Shown piece after piece: positions 1 to 11,436 of a DNA stretch of 64,000 bases. The stretch comes from Fagopyrum homotropicum (Eukaryota; Streptophyta; Magnoliopsida; Caryophyllales; Polygonaceae): contig BSWB01000002.1 in the NCBI GenBank assembly GCA_033239125.1, positions 45,171,001 to 45,235,000 on the forward strand. Reading direction: 5' to 3'. The notes under the pieces were generated by a model, which had not been told where the DNA came from, did no database searches, and saw only the letters and a list, made by a program, of their open reading frames with translations. Numbering within the stretch: position 1 is the stretch's first letter; the number at the start of each line of letters is the position of its first letter. The position numbers and the translations under genes are program-made.

Positions 1-937
1 TAGAGATTAAGTGCCCTAGCACAATGCCTTCCTTAACCATGAATTGACACTTCTCCCAATTAAGAACTAGGTTAGTGTCTTCATACCTTTGTAACACAAG
101 AGAGAGGTTAGAAAGACAATTATCGAATGAGGAACCATAAACAGAAAAATCGTCCATAAAAACCTCAATTATTTCCTCAATGTACTCCGAGAAGATGGCC
201 ATCATGCACCTTTGAAAGGTGGCTGGGGCATTGCAAAGCCCGAATGGCATCCTTCTATATGCAAACGTCCCCCACGGGCACGTGAATGTGGTCTTCTCTT
301 GATTGTCCGGATGGATCGGAATCTGAAAGAAACTACTATAACTGTCAAGATAGCAAAAATAGGAGTGTTGTGCTTACCTTTCAAGCATTTGATCAATGAA
401 TGGTAGTGGGAAGTGATCCTTCCTAGTTACATTGTTCAGCTTGCGGTAATCAATGCACATCCTCCATCCCGTCACGGTTCTTGTAGGAATGAGCTCATTG
501 TTCTTGTTAGTGATAACCGTCATTCGTCCTTTCTTCGGGACAACTTGAACGGGGCTCACCCACTTACTATCGGAGATAGGATAGATGATACCTGCGTCAA
601 GTAACTTAAGAATTTCCTTCTTAACAACCTCCTTCATGATCGGATTTAACCGTCTTTGAGGTTGTCGCGAAGGCTTAAAATCTTCCTCCATTAGAATCTT
701 GTGCATGCATAATGATGGTTTAATTCCTACAAGATCCTCTATGGTATAACCTAAGGCTTTCCTATGTTTCCTTAGAACATCCATTAGTTTCTCATGTTCA
801 TCTTCACTTAATTCGGAACTAACAATTACGGGAAAAGTAGAATTAGTTCCAAGAAATGCATACCGAAGATATGTGGGAAGTGGCTTCAATTCAATTGCTA
901 TTGATGCCTTTGATGAGTCTTGAGGTGTGTCTGACAT
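1..937 (-). pseudogene. Reverse transcriptase fragment of the Athila-like element
   Basis: This is the N-terminal and palm part of a Ty3/gypsy reverse transcriptase. The open part (937-374) carries the typical entry segments, including GWRMCIDYRKLN and DHFPLPFIDQMLER. The reading then breaks near 374. Further downstream on the minus strand, another frame still encodes RMPFGLCNAPATF and the catalytic box FMDD (about 150-165). The domain is therefore recognisable but frameshifted and stopped. The window begins inside the domain, so connection and RNase H domains cannot be seen. Known role of the family: copying element RNA into DNA. This copy cannot encode a working enzyme. Confidence 0.88.
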
Positions 938-1437
938 TTCCTTAGAAGTCTCTAAGGGTGTAGGAGTGATTGAAGAAGACTCAGGAGCATTTGTGGAAAG
1001 AACGGAATTTTTCTCAGAATTTTAGAGAATTACGGAACCACTGTTACTTCCACGGTCGTGGTTTTGGGCGTGGATCTCAATTACGGCACCAATATGATTT
1101 CCACGGCCGTGGTTTTGGCCGTGTTACTTACTGCTGCTCTCAAAATAGTTGGTTACGGTCATCTTGGGTGAAACCACGGCCGTGGAATAGCACGACTGAC
1201 CGTGGTTTCTCACGTTTTCTGAGCCATCGTAGAGTTTTTCAAACTCTTCCTCTTGCACTTCCTTTAGCTCCTCCAAGGCTTCAATATCCTCATTGCAATC
1301 CTCTTCCTATCCTTTTTCCATGACGCTCATGGTTATGACCTTTTGCAATGGATCTTTGAATATAATCGAGCTCACTTCTTCTCTAGACGCTTCCTCATCA
1401 TAGATAATGAACATGTCCTCTCCAAGAGCTGGCTCTT
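938..1437 (-). other. Protease-RT spacer with a cluster of CCACGGCCGTGG palindromes
   Basis: No conserved coding domain is visible between the protease and RT. The stretch 1040-1215 contains perfect CCACGGCCGTGG at 1101-1112 and 1174-1185. Near-copies such as CCACGGTCGTGG (about 1046) and half-sites GACCGTGG surround them. The same palindrome recurs in this element's LTR and in the non-autonomous array, so it looks like a family-specific motif rather than chance. Confidence 0.6.
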
Positions 1438-2052
1438 TCACCAAAGTTGAGAGAAAAATTCAACCTTCTCTTCTCCTATGTCGAAAGCTAATCTAGCATT
1501 CTTGCAATCCACCATACAACCGGATGTTGCAAGAAATGGTCTTCCAAGTATGATCGGAACCGGACAATCTGCAGGAATGTCAAGCACAACAAAATCAATT
1601 GGAATGTAAAACTTACCGAGCTTGACCGGGACGTCTTCAATGATACCGACGGGATGAGTTATGGATTCATCCGCCATGTATAACATCATCTTCACCGGTT
1701 TAGGTTCACCTAAACCGATCTTCCTAGACAAAGCAAGCGGGATGATGCTTACGCTTGCTCCCAAGTCACAAAGGGCGTCCCATGTGACTTCTCCTACTCC
1801 AATTGGAATGCAAAATGACCCCGGACCTCTTAGCTTTGGGGGCATCTTTTCAATCATTGTTTTGATGAGCTCCGAAGATTCCGAACTCATCTTGACTTCT
1901 CCAAAGTCTTCTAGCTTCCTCTTGTTAGAGAGGATCTCTTTCAAGAACTTCCAATAAGCGGGCATACCTACAATAGCATCAATGAAAGGTATATTAATGT
2001 GCAGTTTGCTCATTAATTCAATGAACTTACCGAATTGCTTGCCTACACGCAC
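1438..2052 (-). pseudogene. Aspartic protease domain of the Athila-like element
   Basis: The 204-codon open stretch contains a retropepsin-like fold. The active-site region reads ALCDLGASVSIIP; the usual D-T/S-G triad appears as DLGAS, as in Athila-type proteases. Downstream it has VDFVVLDIPAD and the flap-distal box PIILGRPFLATSG, both typical for the lineage. In the family this domain cuts Gag-Pol into mature proteins. It lies in the polyprotein between gag (upstream on the minus strand) and RT. The stretch is open, but flanking stops separate it from gag and RT, so I call it a pseudogene. Confidence 0.85.
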
Positions 2053-2178
2053 TCTTGCTCTAGATTGTGGGAATGGTAAAGAGGGTTTATAAGCTGGAGG
2101 AGGAACATAGGAATCTTCCTTTTCCTTCTCCTTCTCCTTTTCTTTTCCCTTCTCAACTGGGACTTCAACAAACTTGGG

Positions 2179-3861
2179 CTACGGGTCGGTGGTTGTCACG
2201 CCACTCCTAGTAGTGATAGCCATCACCCTTCCCTTTGGGTTGTCCTCCGTCTTCCCGGGAAGCTTTCCTTGATCTCTAGAAACTTCTCCGGCCTTGATGA
2301 ATACTTGGTTGTCTAAAGCTTCGTGAGCTTTATCAACCGAATTTATGTAACTCTCCAACCCTTGGAGCTTTCCGAAGATCGTCTCCAACATAGGATCGGG
2401 TTTCTCCTTCTCCTTATTGTTCGAACTATTTGATGTTTGCCCCTGGCTTTTCAAAGGGGTAGAAGAAGAGGGAGATGTTAGTGAATTTCCAGAATTTGGA
2501 TAGGAATTACCGGAATTTTATTGTTGGTTGGACCGCCAGTTGTTGTTGGAATTTCGGTTGTTGTTGTTATTCTAATTGTTGTTCCTATTCCCTTGGTGGT
2601 TGTTGTTATTGTTGTTGTTTCCTAAGTAGCCAACATCTTGCGCCTTTGGCTTTTGAAGGCCAGCTCTAATGATTTCCTTCAACTCCTTGATTTCGGTGTT
2701 GAGGGAGAATATTTGAGTTTGTGCAGCTTGTGTTAGCTTGACTCCCGGCTCTACCTTCCTGTGGGAATACTTCTCAATCACTTGGGCTTGCTTCTCAATG
2801 AAGTCCCAAGCGTCATCCTCCCTCATGCTCATGAATGTACCACAAGAGAGAGATTGGAGGTTGAATTGTGTGTCCACATGCAACCCCTTATAGTAGATCT
2901 CCAATAACTCCAGCTTTGAAATGCCATGGTGTGGGCAATCCAATAAGAGGTCCTGAAATCTTTCCCATGATTGAAATAGACTTTCGTTAGCTTTAATAGA
3001 AAATGCATTAACTTTACCTCTCAACTCCGCCGTCTTGGATGGCGGAAAGAACTTGGTGAGGAACTCCGAAGATAGATCCTCCCATGTGTTAAGCCTCCCA
3101 GCTGGAAGAGCTTGATACCAAGATAGAGCCTTGACCTTAAAAGAGAAGAAGAACGGCTTGATCTTGTAGTTATTCTTGGTAGCCCTATTTGGCTTCAATG
3201 TCTCCATGAGAATCTCAAAATTCTGCAAATGTTGGTGTGGAGATTCAGCACTAGTTCCACCAAATTGACTTTGGCGAACCATGGTGATAACTTGTGGGCT
3301 AAAACTGAATTCCTGGATGTCCTCAGCTCCGAAATTCACATCTAGACGGCGTGGTTGTTGAATTGGATCCATCCTTTGACCAAGAGTCCGTGGTTCATCC
3401 CCTCCATTAGCAACTCTAACATCTCCAGCGGGAATGCGAGGAACAACCGGTGGTCTTGGGTTGTTATGAACGGGATGGATCACCGGATCAATATCCTCTA
3501 GTTCCGGCATATCATCATCCTCATCATCGGATGATTCAGCTCTAGTGGACTTAGTTGGTTTCTTGACCTTCTTCTTCTTAGCATCATTTTGCTCCAACTA
3601 CATGTCCATCATCATAGGTTTGAGCTCATCAATTTGGAATTGATGACTCGTTAACTCGTCTAAACGAGCTTTCTCACTCAACTTAAGTTGAAGTTGAGCT
3701 TCATCCAACTCCTCTTGGATGTTTCTCTCGTTGTTTTCAGCCATCTTTTTCTCTTTCAACTTTCTTCTCAAAGTTTTATCAAGTTCTGGATTGAAAGGAA
3801 CTAGATCTTTGGTAGATCTAGTCTTTCGCATATACCTAAAGAATCTGCAAAAATCACTCAC
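2179..3861 (-). pseudogene. Gag of the Athila-like element, interrupted
   Basis: From the start at 3861 the N-terminal part reads RSTKDLVPFNPEL, a typical Athila gag opening, then a short charged coiled-coil-like stretch. A TAG at about 3600 interrupts it. The following 341-codon stretch (3597-2572) contains the retrotransposon gag core: KVKALSWYQALPAGRLNTWE, then FLTKFFPPSKTAELR. It ends in an Asn-rich tract (NNNNNNN) interrupted by another stop near 2572. The part at 2454-2179 ends ITTRSG, a motif I associate with the gag-protease junction of Athila elements. Gag forms the cytoplasmic virus-like particle. At least two stops make this copy defective. Confidence 0.85.
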
Positions 3862-3934
3862 AAAGATATATCAAATAACAAGAGCAAAGCTCCCAAGCTC
3901 GACAACCGAAAACCGGAATTGGTCTAGACCAAAT

Positions 3935-3951
3935 CCCCGGCAATGGCGCCA
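3935..3951 (-). other. Primer-binding site, tRNA-Asp type
   Basis: The minus strand reads TGGCGCCATTGCCGGGG. This is the complement of the 3' end of plant tRNA-Asp with one mismatch, and lies 6 nt from the LTR end at 3958. It fixes the orientation of the Athila-like element and its LTR boundary. Confidence 0.88.
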
Positions 3952-3957
3952 AAAACT

Positions 3958-5236
3958 TGTTCGCCTCAAAGCGTGTGTGCAAATAAGTTTTAATTATAAA
4001 ACTGAAACAAAAGCAAGTGAACCCGCAATGTACGGATCGGCGTAGTTAAGCAAGTATTCCAGAGTCTCGAACTTAGGGATTTGGTGAAACAAAATCAGTT
4101 TCAGGTAATCGAGCAATCAAAATATAGAAGCTTTGCAAATAATTGGGAAAACAGCAACCCTAAAGATCCGGATATCTAATTGTGCCAATCGATTCAAGAT
4201 ATACTATAGATATAAGGACAGAGTTGAGATTGCAAAGGTATAACTAAAGTAAGGTAATGTACGGTGAAGTTCCAAAACCCTATGTCTAACCCAAAGACTC
4301 TCTCTATAAAGGTTGTTGAGGCTGCAGTATAGAATAGATCTAAAGATAAGAATTAATCTCAAATACCCATGCCCAAACCCAAGGAATCAAAGATAGGCTA
4401 AAATGGTTAAGGTTGTGACACTCGAAACCGAAATAGAGGATGTTGAGTCTCACTACTACCTAGGAAAGGCAAGCCAAGACTAGATTAAAGCAAATCTTTA
4501 GCTTTGGATCAAAGCAAAAGCAAAGTTCGTAAACCAGGGAAAATCACGGCTAGATCTTGAGATTCCACGGCCGTGGAACTCAAGAACAGACCGTGATTTA
4601 GGGTGTCGACGATGTTTCTCACACTCTCAGGGTCCGATCAAGTTACGATCGATCTATCATTATCTAAACCACAACTATCAACCCTTCACCTTAAAATTGC
4701 TAAAGGGTTTTAGCCAACAATCATCATTATGATATCAATAATCAATTTAAGAAGAATGAAAGATGAAAACCCTCGAAAACTCAATAATAACTCAAAGTCA
4801 ATCTCGAAATCCGAACACAAAGTAGTATGTTTATGAATTCAGAAAAGTAGGAATAGAAATCCTCACAATGATCTAGAGAAGTCACAAAGAACGGGGTATC
4901 AATCCGTTCTCCAATGAAAACCCTAGAATATCCTGAAAGTACACAATCTTCGAAATCACGTCCTTCACAAATCTCCAATCCTCAAGGTCGAAATGAAACC
5001 CTAAGGCTGTCTCTAAAGCTCTAAGCGAAACTGTAAGTGCCGGATCCCGAAAACTCCTTTCTCTAGCCTTTTTATAGGGCGAAATAGGGTTACGAGAAAG
5101 CCCAATGACGTGGCTGACGTGGCAAATATGACACGTCACAGGATCACCAAAATCACGGTCATGACCAAGTTTCCACGGCCGTGGTTTAGACCGTGTAACT
5201 TTCTGTTGTGCTCCAAACTCACTTCCACGATCATGA
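3958..5236 (-). repeat. LTR of the Athila-like element, part 1 (3'-proximal part)
   Basis: The LTR starts with TG next to the PBS spacer and is interrupted at 5236/5237 by the chromovirus; the remainder is 16122-16482. It contains CCACGGCCGTGG at 4565-4576 and 5173-5184. On the minus strand, segments such as ACTGCGGG/ATTGCGGG, GAGTTCGA and GGAATACTT align with the LTRs of the non-autonomous array at 17600-37886, so the two families share an LTR ancestor. Confidence 0.83.
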
Positions 5237-7906
5237 TGTAATACCCGGAATTTTTATTCCGTTTAATTCCGAATCAAATTGGACTTCGAGCCGTTGACGG
5301 TTTCCCATTCTATCTAGTATCTCTTCCTTCACAAATTTCATTATTTTATGTAGAATTTAATTCACATAAAATGATAAAATTATATCAAGCGCTAATTCTT
5401 ATAATTATCTATTATTTTATGTAGAATTTAATTCACATAAAATGATAGATTTATATCAAACCCTAGTTATTATAATTCATTCTTACCGATGACTTTAGAC
5501 GAGATCATGACAAGCTGTTACGAGTTCAGGACTAAGCTGAGACGAGGCCATGACAAAGCCCGATAAATTGTGACAAACTTATTCATGGGCCTGACAAGGC
5601 CATGACGAGTTTTGACAAGGCTGTGACAAAGCCAAGACAACACTCTCAGCCCACAATAGCCTCAGCTGGCCTTTGCAACCCACAGCAGCCCAGCATCCTT
5701 CTCAGCCCACAATAGCCTCAGCTGACCTTTGCAACCCACAGCAGCCCAGCATCCTTCGTAGCCAACAGCAGCTCAGCTGGCCTTCGTAGCCCACAGCAGC
5801 CCAGCATCCTGCGTAGCCCACAACAGCCCCATCATCCTTTGCAGTCCAGCTAGGAGCAACCCAAGGAAGGCACGCCAGAACGTTCAGCTGCTCTCTCTCC
5901 CCATCTGCTTGTAACAGCTGCATAAATGAGATAATTAAGGAGCTGTAACAACCCTATAATCACGCCAGAAGAGAGGAAACTGCAACGTCTTTTGTGCTCC
6001 AGATTCACGCCCATAAGAGAGGAAACTGCAACGCCTTCTGTGCTCCAGATTCACACCCAGAAGAGAGGAAACTACAACGTCTCCCTTGCTTCCAGATTCA
6101 CGCAGCAAGCCGCCTTCTGTTGCCCACGTTCTGCACACCCTAGTCGACTCCATGAGCACCTTTACAGCATATGTTCCTGCATACGTTCGGTTGGTCTCTC
6201 ACTCCCTAGTTGTCCTCTTTCTATTCAGTCCAGTAAGTAAAATCACTAGGATGATAAGCTGGCACAGCAGATAGATTAATCATGTATGCATACAAGGATG
6301 ATTGCACTAGAAAAGACCTTAGGATGTTAGATTTAGGTTGATGTTTAGATGGTGCCTTGAAAGATACGAACTATGGACTTAGGGGTAGTGTAAAGGGTGA
6401 GTTATACTGATAAGTGAATTCGAACTAGAGACCTATAGGAGTGTGTTGTGGCTGTAAAAGATTTATTTTAATTGTTTCTTTTAGTTTTGAAGTTGAAGAT
6501 TACCCACTGTCGTGAATCAATGTTAAAGAGTTTCGTAGAAGATCCACCGTTGAAATTTTAATAGATAATAGGTAGATATAAGTAGTTTACAGTGGTAAAA
6601 TTTGAGAAGAAATGAACGGCCGGATTGAAAGTTATAGGGTCTCAAAAAGTGGAGTAGTTGACCTGTTTTTCAAGCAGTAAATTTTGACTAAGTATGGGAA
6701 CATTTGTAGTGTTCTAGCCAACTTTAAAGATTTTTGTAAGAATAACGATTGAACAGTTTTAAGAAATTGTTTCTCCTATGAGTAGATTAGATATCATAGA
6801 TAAGTTAGAAATTTATTTTAGAATTTTTATAAGTTTATTTTAATTTCATATTTGAAGCTGTAGTTGGACTTTAGTGACTTTTCGGGAAATAGAATATGGG
6901 TAGTTTTTATAGTTGTCACCTAAAATCATCCTAGGGAGTAGAATATGATTAGTTAGCCTCAAGTAAGAATTTAAGTACATATTACGGGTTTTTAGAAGTC
7001 TCAGGACCAAGGGTAAAATAGTCAATTTACCTTAAATAAACACTGTAATAACTTCTGCACATAGAATCGTACATCTTAGGAGTTTTAGACTTCTAAGTAT
7101 CCAAGGAAAAGTGTTGACCCACGTGCCTCCTTTGACAGGCAACTGAGTTCCTGCAGCTACTGATTTAGTGTTGTTAAGAGAGACGAGATTTAATTCTGTA
7201 AGTCCACTGACTTACTTAGCTAGCTTCTTGCATGTGTGTGATGTGTATGAGCGGTGTTTGATAGTTATGATAAATAACGAAACCGGAATAGGCCGACTGT
7301 AGTATATTGTATAATTGACCCAAGTGTATAATAACGGGTCGTGACATCATCTGCCTAGCTCTTGCAAGAGTCTAGGAGGTTCCCTTCGACCAGCCCAATC
7401 CGGTAGACGGTCACATGCATTAGTACCATTCTGCGTTGGTAAACGGGGACAGGGGCGAGGTTTGGGAATCCCTCGTGTCATAAAATAAGTATCATTTTAA
7501 TTAAAGATAATAAAAAGGAATGAGTGTTGCATGCTGATTGCGTATGTTGTGTGTTTGTGCTTTTACTTTTATACTTATGCATAGAATGTTAGCTAACGGT
7601 TAGGGAGGCGATCGAGTGATCCGGCGGTAGTGGGAAGCCGGGGTTCCGTGCATTATAGGACGGGACTGTTATATTTTATTTTATGACTATTGAGACTGAT
7701 GTTGGTATTTTCGGTTTTGAGACTTGGCTGTATTGTTTTTCAGATTTGGATTCTTATTTCGCTCATGTTATAAAACTCCATGTTTTGCCTTTTTATTTGT
7801 GCCGTGTTGTAAGGTCCGATGAAGTTGTTGTCAGGCTAAGGGCCAGGACCAATTGTGAGGTCCCAGCTCGTAGCATTTCGAGTCGTCTAGGATTCGGGGT
7901 GTTACA
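5237..7906 (+). repeat. 5' LTR of the chromovirus
   Basis: Starts TGTAATACCC and ends GGGTGTTACA, followed by the PBS. It contains two 71-bp-spaced copies of a foldback (ATTTTATGT...ACATAAAAT, about 5340 and 5411). It also has a 56-bp tandem repeat rich in CAGCCCA (from 5647) and three copies of a 46-bp unit with GAGAGGAAAC (5971, 6017, 6063). Open stretches inside it are not genes. Confidence 0.9.
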
Positions 7907-7909
7907 ATA

Positions 7910-7921
7910 TGGTATCAGAGC
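7910..7921 (+). other. Primer-binding site, initiator tRNA-Met type
   Basis: TGGTATCAGAGC complements the last 12 nt of plant initiator tRNA-Met. It lies 3 nt after the 5' LTR end, as in most chromoviruses. About 300 bases of leader follow before the gag start; I see no gene there. Confidence 0.9.
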
Positions 7922-8227
7922 TCTAGGTTGGCAACAACGGCACTCGCCATCTTCAAAAAGGCCGAATAAACAAATAAACGGAAACCGCAAGGGTTCCGAA
8001 CTTTTAAATTGAAAATTTTGTTTTCCAAACCATGAGCATAAACGGGTTGGGATAGAATGCACGGACCGCCACTACCTCCGCTAAACTCGATAGTATAGTT
8101 TATTGGACTTTTGTTATAACTTATAATTTTAGTAACATTGTGACCTTTAGAAGTGACCTAAAGTAATAAGATAGTTATGTCCTTACTAGGAACTAAAGTA
8201 GTCTTATATTGATCACGTCATTACCAG

Positions 8228-9660
8228 ATGGCACGTACGAGAGCGACAACTTACGTTGGACGAGGAGAGGGCCGACCTTCCCTTCCTTCTGGAGCTCTAA
8301 GACAGGGACGTGTGGGCAGGCCTCAGAGGGGCCGAGGTCGAGGACGTGTCCCAGTTTTAGATCCGCCAGCTACGGATGTATCTGCTGAGGAGGTGGCCGA
8401 GAGTATTGTTCCAGAGGTTAGGGAAGAGACTGCTACTAGGTCCGGAGTACGGAGTGTAGGGCCTGCTGATTCTGGCCGCATATCGATTGGAGCATCGGAG
8501 TATCGAGCTTATGTCCAGCAGGTGCAAGAGGCATACAGGGCCGGAGCACCACCTCCAGCACCACCAGTGCCAGCTAGGTCAGCAGAGGTCTCTTAGAGGG
8601 TGACTCAGGTGGTAGTCCCACCGGTGGTAGCTACACCAGTGAGAGTTGTCGAGGATGGCCGAGTGAGAGACAAGCTGAGGGTACCGAGACCAGATGAATG
8701 GTTGAAGAGATTCAGCCATCAGCGAGTTCCCACCTTCGACGGGAACGTTGGACTTGAGGTGGAACATTGGATCAGTCATGTGGAGTCCGCGCTAGAGGCG
8801 ATTCGCTGCCCTGAGAGTCGTAAGGTGGAGCTGGTTCAGACATTGTTTAGGGACCAGGCACAGTACTGGTGGAGGACAGTGAGGGGCGGAGTGTCCCGAT
8901 TTGAGCAGTTGCTGAGTCTCGTGAGAGAGACCTTTTGTCCTACCTCACTAAGAAGGGACCGAGTTTAGGACTTCTTGGAGGCAGGTTTTGAGGATGTTCC
9001 GATAGCTGAGGCTATTAGGAGGTTCCGGGAAGAGTTGTCACTGTTGGGTCCTGCTGCACCACTTGTGGACCAGCACGTGTATCTATTTTCCCGGAGACTG
9101 AGAGAGACTACCCGCTCCTATCTAGCAGGGTTCCGCTGTGATTCCTTAGCTGATTATCAAGATCGGGCTTCAGCGTATGAGAGGGACCGACTGGGTCACC
9201 GGAGAGCTATGCAGTCTTAGGGTCAAACAAGAGACAGAGGACCGGACCAGTCAGCACTGGAGTAGGAGGGTCAGGTCATAGGCGTGGTCAGTCCCAGGGC
9301 CGTTCTAGTTACCAGGTGGTACCGCCGATGGGATCTAGAGTACGTCAGTGCTATAATTGTGGGGAGCAGGGACACATTAAGCCGGAGTGTAGGAGGCCAC
9401 CAGTTACATGTTTTACTTGCGGCCAGCTGGGCCACAGAGCTACCTTTTGCCGACAGGGCAAGGTAACATCACAGCAGGGGTCCTCACCTGCTGGTACCTC
9501 ATGAGGAGGACAGAGGCAGTCTCAGTATCAGGCTCGGGGTCAGCAGCAGCGGGCTCCGGGTCAGGCATATTCACAGGGTTCTGCTCAAATTCCAGCTGGA
9601 GGTAGAGGGCGTGGTGGAGGCACTTCAGAGACTAGGGGTACTCAGGCTCGAGTCTTTGAG
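8228..9660 (+). pseudogene. Gag of the chromovirus with two CCHC zinc knuckles, several stops
   Basis: It starts at ATG 8228 with a basic Arg/Gly-rich leader. The capsid core follows at about 8690-9215, with VPTFDGN, EHWISHVE and DQAQYWWRTVRGG. Two zinc knuckles lie at about 9350-9455: CYNCGEQGHIKPEC and CFTCGQLGHRATFC, both CX2CX4HX4C. In-frame stops occur at 8594, 8966 and 9218 (all TAG) and near 9502 (TGA). The reading also changes frame around 9220-9320. Gag builds the particle and binds RNA in this family; this copy is broken. Confidence 0.87.
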
Positions 9661-11436
9661 TTGAGGAGTGTCATAGAGCCAGCAGCGCCCGCGGCCACAT
9701 GTATTATCACGATTCATGGCTCTCCAGTCCGAGTACTTTTTGATACGGGTGCGACGCACTCTTTCATATCTAATGATTGCATAGATAGGTTGACCTTAGA
9801 TACAGTAGAGGGGGAACCTTTCCTTATAAGGTTACCCGATGGGAGTAGGGTTCGTGGTACTCGGGAGATTCACGATTGTCCTATCCACTTGGGAGATCGT
9901 GACTGGCTAGCCGACTTTCACGTCCTGCACTTAGTGCATGAAGAAGTCATACTCGGGATGGACTGGATGGACCGCCATAGAGTTGTTCTGGACGTCAGGA
10001 GGAGGACAGTGACGGTCACTACGGAATCTGGGCAGGAGGAAGTTTTTCGAGGGTGGGACCTCGGAAAGATAGGGACAGTCATTAGTGCGGTCCGAGCCAC
10101 AAAGCTCATAGGTCAGGGATGTGAGGCCTTCTGGTGTTACGCCATGAAGGAGGAGACGAGTTCATCATTAGCAGAGACCCCGGTTGCTTGTGAGTTCGAG
10201 GATGTCTTTGGCGAGCCGTCTGGCTTACCACCACAGAGGAGCGTAGATTTTGGGATTGAGTTGGAGCCCGGCACGAGGCCGATCTCCAAGGCTCCATACC
10301 GCATGGCACCAGTCGAGATGCTTGAGCTTAAGAAGCAACTCGAGGAGTTGGCAGAGAAGGGATTCATCCGACCCAATGTGTCTCCCTGGGGTGCACCAGT
10401 CCTCTTCGTCAGGAAGAAGGACGGATCCATAAGGCTTTGTATCGACTATCGCGAGTTGAACAAAGTCACCGTCAAGAATAAGTACCCGTTGCCGCGTATT
10501 GATGATTTGCTAGATCAGTTACAGGGAGCTACGGTGTTTTCACGTATCGACTTGAGGTCAGGATATCATCAGCTGAGAGTACGGGAAGAGGACATACCGA
10601 AGACAGCATTTCGGACCAGATACGGTCATTATGAGTTTGTGGTGATGCCTTTCGGGCTCACCAATGCTCCTGCTATCTTCATGGAGTTGATGAATGGCAT
10701 CTTCATTGACTTCTTAGATTAGTTTATGGTAGTTTTCATCGACGACATCTTAGTATACTCCCGGAGTAGGGAGGAGCACGCCGGACACCTGAGAACGGTG
10801 TTGCGGGTTTTACATGATAGAGAGCTTTATGCTAAGCTCTCTAAGTGTGAGTTCTGGATGCCTGAGGTTGCCTTCCTTGGCCACATTTTCTCCGCCGAAG
10901 GAGTCAAGGTGGACCCGGCAAAGATAGAGTCAGTTGCATCATGGCCGCCCCCTAAGACGGTCAAGGAGGTACGCAGTTTTCTAGGTCTGGCCGGATACTA
11001 CCGTAGGTTTGTGAAGGGTTTTTCTGTGATTGCCAGACCACTCACTTCCTTATTAAGGAAGTCCATCAGATTTACATGGACCGAGCCCTATCAGCGGAGC
11101 TTTGAGGAGTTGAAGGAGAGATTGACTTTTGCTCCGGTGCTAGCACAGCCAGAGGGCGTTGAGGACTTCGTCGTTTACAGTGATGCATCCAAACTAGGCT
11201 TGGGATGCGTCCTGATGCAGAGGGGTAGGGTCATTGCGTATGCGTCTCGACAGCTAAAGACGTATGAGGAGAATTACCCTACTCACGACCTTGAGCTAGC
11301 TGCAGTTATTCATGCCTTGAAGATCTGGCGTCATTACCTCTACGGGGCCACCTGTCAGATCTTCACAGACCACAAGAGTCTGAAGTACATATTCACTCAG
11401 CGGGAGTTGAATAACCGCCAGAGGAGATGGCTATAG
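9661..11436 (+). pseudogene. Chromovirus pol, part 1: protease, reverse transcriptase, RNase H
   Basis: Protease: [13 protein letters not shown] (about 9730-9765) and VILGMDWM (about 9950). Reverse transcriptase: [50 protein letters not shown], then after a TAG at 10720 the catalytic FIDDILVYS (about 10735). RNase [15 protein letters not shown] and [18 protein letters not shown] residues with [10 protein letters not shown] (about 11165-11400). The stretch closes with another TAG at 11434 just after NNRQRRWL. The domain order PR-RT-RH is standard for Ty3/gypsy. Apart from two TAG codons the coding sequence is well preserved, suggesting moderate age. Confidence 0.9.

Noticed and set aside
3935..3951. 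tRNA gene fragments
   Set aside because: The tRNA-Asp and tRNA-Met matches are short, sit next to LTR ends and are primer-binding sites. I found no complete tRNA gene.
7683..8012. Open stretches in the LTR and leader of the chromovirus
   Set aside because: They cross the LTR end and PBS and a similar stretch in the 3' LTR is not conserved to the end.
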